Source of the DNA: an uncultured Rhodanobacteraceae bacterium
GTDB taxonomy: Bacteria > Pseudomonadota > Gammaproteobacteria > Xanthomonadales > Rhodanobacteraceae
DNA: 6,594 nt
Direction: 5' to 3'
Assembly: GCA_913053815.1 (NCBI GenBank)
Contig: CAJXGK010000104.1
Location: 1 to 6,594, forward strand
Within the stretch, counting starts at the first letter, position 1. Every line of letters begins with the position of its first letter. The position numbers and the translations under genes were made by a program. Below the pieces are notes generated by a model, which was not told the DNA's origin, searched no databases, and saw nothing but the letters and a program-made list of their open reading frames with translations. Below are positions 5,697 through 6,594 of this stretch, in pieces.

Positions 5697-6594
5697 GTGA
5701 ATCATCTTTCAAAACCACGTCTGACTATCTCCGCAGACTCAGCCACGCACGAGCTGGGACATGATGCCTTGTTGGCCTCGCTGCCTTCGGCAGCGCGGGA
5801 TACCGCCACAGCTCGTTTCGGACGAGTCGGACACAACCTTTGCGCGGCGCTCACGAACCTGTACGGCGGGCAGCCTGAATTCACCGCGTTCCTGCGCACG
5901 TTGATGCAAGCGGTGGCCCAAAGAATGTCCGAACGACCCGCAGACCTGTTGCGGCTCGACCTTGAACGCGAGGATCGTCCCGACTGGTTCCTGCATGATC
6001 GCCTACTCGGCTACAGCGCCTATGTGGATCGCTTCGGCGGCACGCTCAATGGCATTCGTGAACGCAGCGATTATCTACGCTCACTGGGGGTGAACTATCT
6101 GCACCTGTTGCCGTTTCTACGTATGCGTCCAGGTGAGAACGACGGCGGGTTTGCCGTGGAAAACTTCACAGAAATCGAACCCCGTCTGGGCACCATGGCT
6201 GATCTGCGCACACTATGCACCGATCTGCGCCGGCACCGGATCAGTCTGTGCACCGATTTCGTACTCAATCATGTGGCGGATAGCCACCCCTGGGCACGAG
6301 CCGCTGCCTCAGGTGATGAGGATTACCGGGCACGGTTCTTGATCTTTCCTGACCGCGAGCAGCCTGACCGCTACGATCGAACCGCTATCGAAGTATTTCC
6401 GCAGACCGTCCCCGGCAACTTTACCCGGCACCACGAAGTCGGTGGCTGGGTATGGACCACGTTCTATCCCTACCAATGGGATCTGAACTACGCCAATCCC
6501 CAAGTTTTCCTGGAAATTACCAAGGCCCTTCTGTACCTGGCTAATGCCGGCGTCGAAGTGTTCCGGCTGGACTCTGCGCCATTCCTCTGGAAGC
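5697..6594 (+). CDS. suxB: Amylosucrase or sucrose hydrolase (GH13), N-terminal part, cut by window end
   Basis: The frame is open from GTG 5697 to the window end (299 codons of an expected 630-650). The enzyme cleaves sucrose, freeing fructose and either building an alpha-1,4-glucan (amylosucrase, EC 2.4.1.4) or releasing glucose. There is no signal peptide, so it is cytoplasmic. After an N-terminal helical region come GYSAYVDRFGG (about 105-115) and LGVNYLHLLPF. ENDGGF follows, whose Asp149 aligns with the sucrose-pocket Asp144 of Neisseria polysaccharea amylosucrase. GH13 region I is DFVLNHV (Asp187, His192), and region II is FRLDS with the nucleophile Asp292 (Asp286 in Neisseria). WVWTTFYPYQWDLNYANP is a family hallmark. 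The acid/base Glu lies beyond the window. Phe152 replaces the Neisseria Tyr147. No ATG lies in frame near the N-terminus. GTG 5697 has a poor ribosome site, so translation may depend on suxA, 91 bp upstream. Confidence 0.93.
   Translation, partial: MNHLSKPRLTISADSATHELGHDALLASLPSAARDTATARFGRVGHNLCAALTNLYGGQPEFTAFLRTLMQAVAQRMSERPADLLRLDLEREDRPDWFLHDRLLGYSAYVDRFGGTLNGIRERSDYLRSLGVNYLHLLPFLRMRPGENDGGFAVENFTEIEPRLGTMADLRTLCTDLRRHRISLCTDFVLNHVADSHPWARAAASGDEDYRARFLIFPDREQPDRYDRTAIEVFPQTVPGNFTRHHEVGGWVWTTFYPYQWDLNYANPQVFLEITKALLYLANAGVEVFRLDSAPFLWK

Noticed and set aside
1..6594. CRISPR array, tRNA, integrase or attachment site
   Set aside because: No regularly spaced repeats, tRNA-like cloverleaf or recombinase motifs were found; only short isolated inverted repeats.

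Overview
The window looks like part of a gammaproteobacterial genome related to Xanthomonadales-type sucrose users. By eye the base composition is moderate (roughly mid to high fifties % GC), lower than in typical Xanthomonas. The evidence for this placement is the gene set and the wording of the proteins: a LacI-family regulator, a TonB-dependent outer-membrane receptor and an amylosucrase-type GH13 enzyme. Their order and content match the regulator, receptor and enzyme part of the Xanthomonas sux (sucrose utilisation, 'CUT') locus. The exact genus cannot be read from the sequence.

Left part (1-646, minus strand): two small exported-protein genes share an ATGA stop/start overlap. The upstream one (646 to 182) encodes a lipoprotein with a clear lipobox. 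The downstream one (185 to 1, running off the window) encodes a protein with a Sec signal peptide. I recognise neither family.

Middle left (about 740-1597): there is no intact gene. About 843-1275 is a decayed IS3-family transposase (OrfB) remnant with internal stops, a deletion, a frameshift and a lost C-terminus. Next come a perfect 13-bp hairpin (1320-1348) and a LacI-type operator-like palindrome (1373-1390), about 207 bp ahead of the regulator gene.

Right part (1598-6594, plus strand): the sux-like cluster consists of suxR (LacI family, complete), a 420-bp intergenic region, suxA (TonB-dependent receptor, complete) and suxB (amylosucrase or sucrose hydrolase, starting at GTG 5697 and cut by the window end). 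The intergenic region holds a weak suxR terminator, a perfect 14-bp operator palindrome and a candidate -10. The two palindromes match at 12 of 14 positions, which suggests one regulator binds both.

Inferred working model: SuxA carries sucrose (or a related glucoside) across the outer membrane using TonB energy. A transporter not in this window would move it across the inner membrane. SuxB splits it in the cytoplasm, making fructose plus an alpha-1,4-glucan or free glucose. SuxR represses until the sugar arrives. I found no CRISPR array, tRNA, rRNA or integrase, and nothing here convinces me of a wholly new system. The more unusual points are the operator pair, an EF-hand-like loop in the receptor and the uncharacterised lipoprotein pair.
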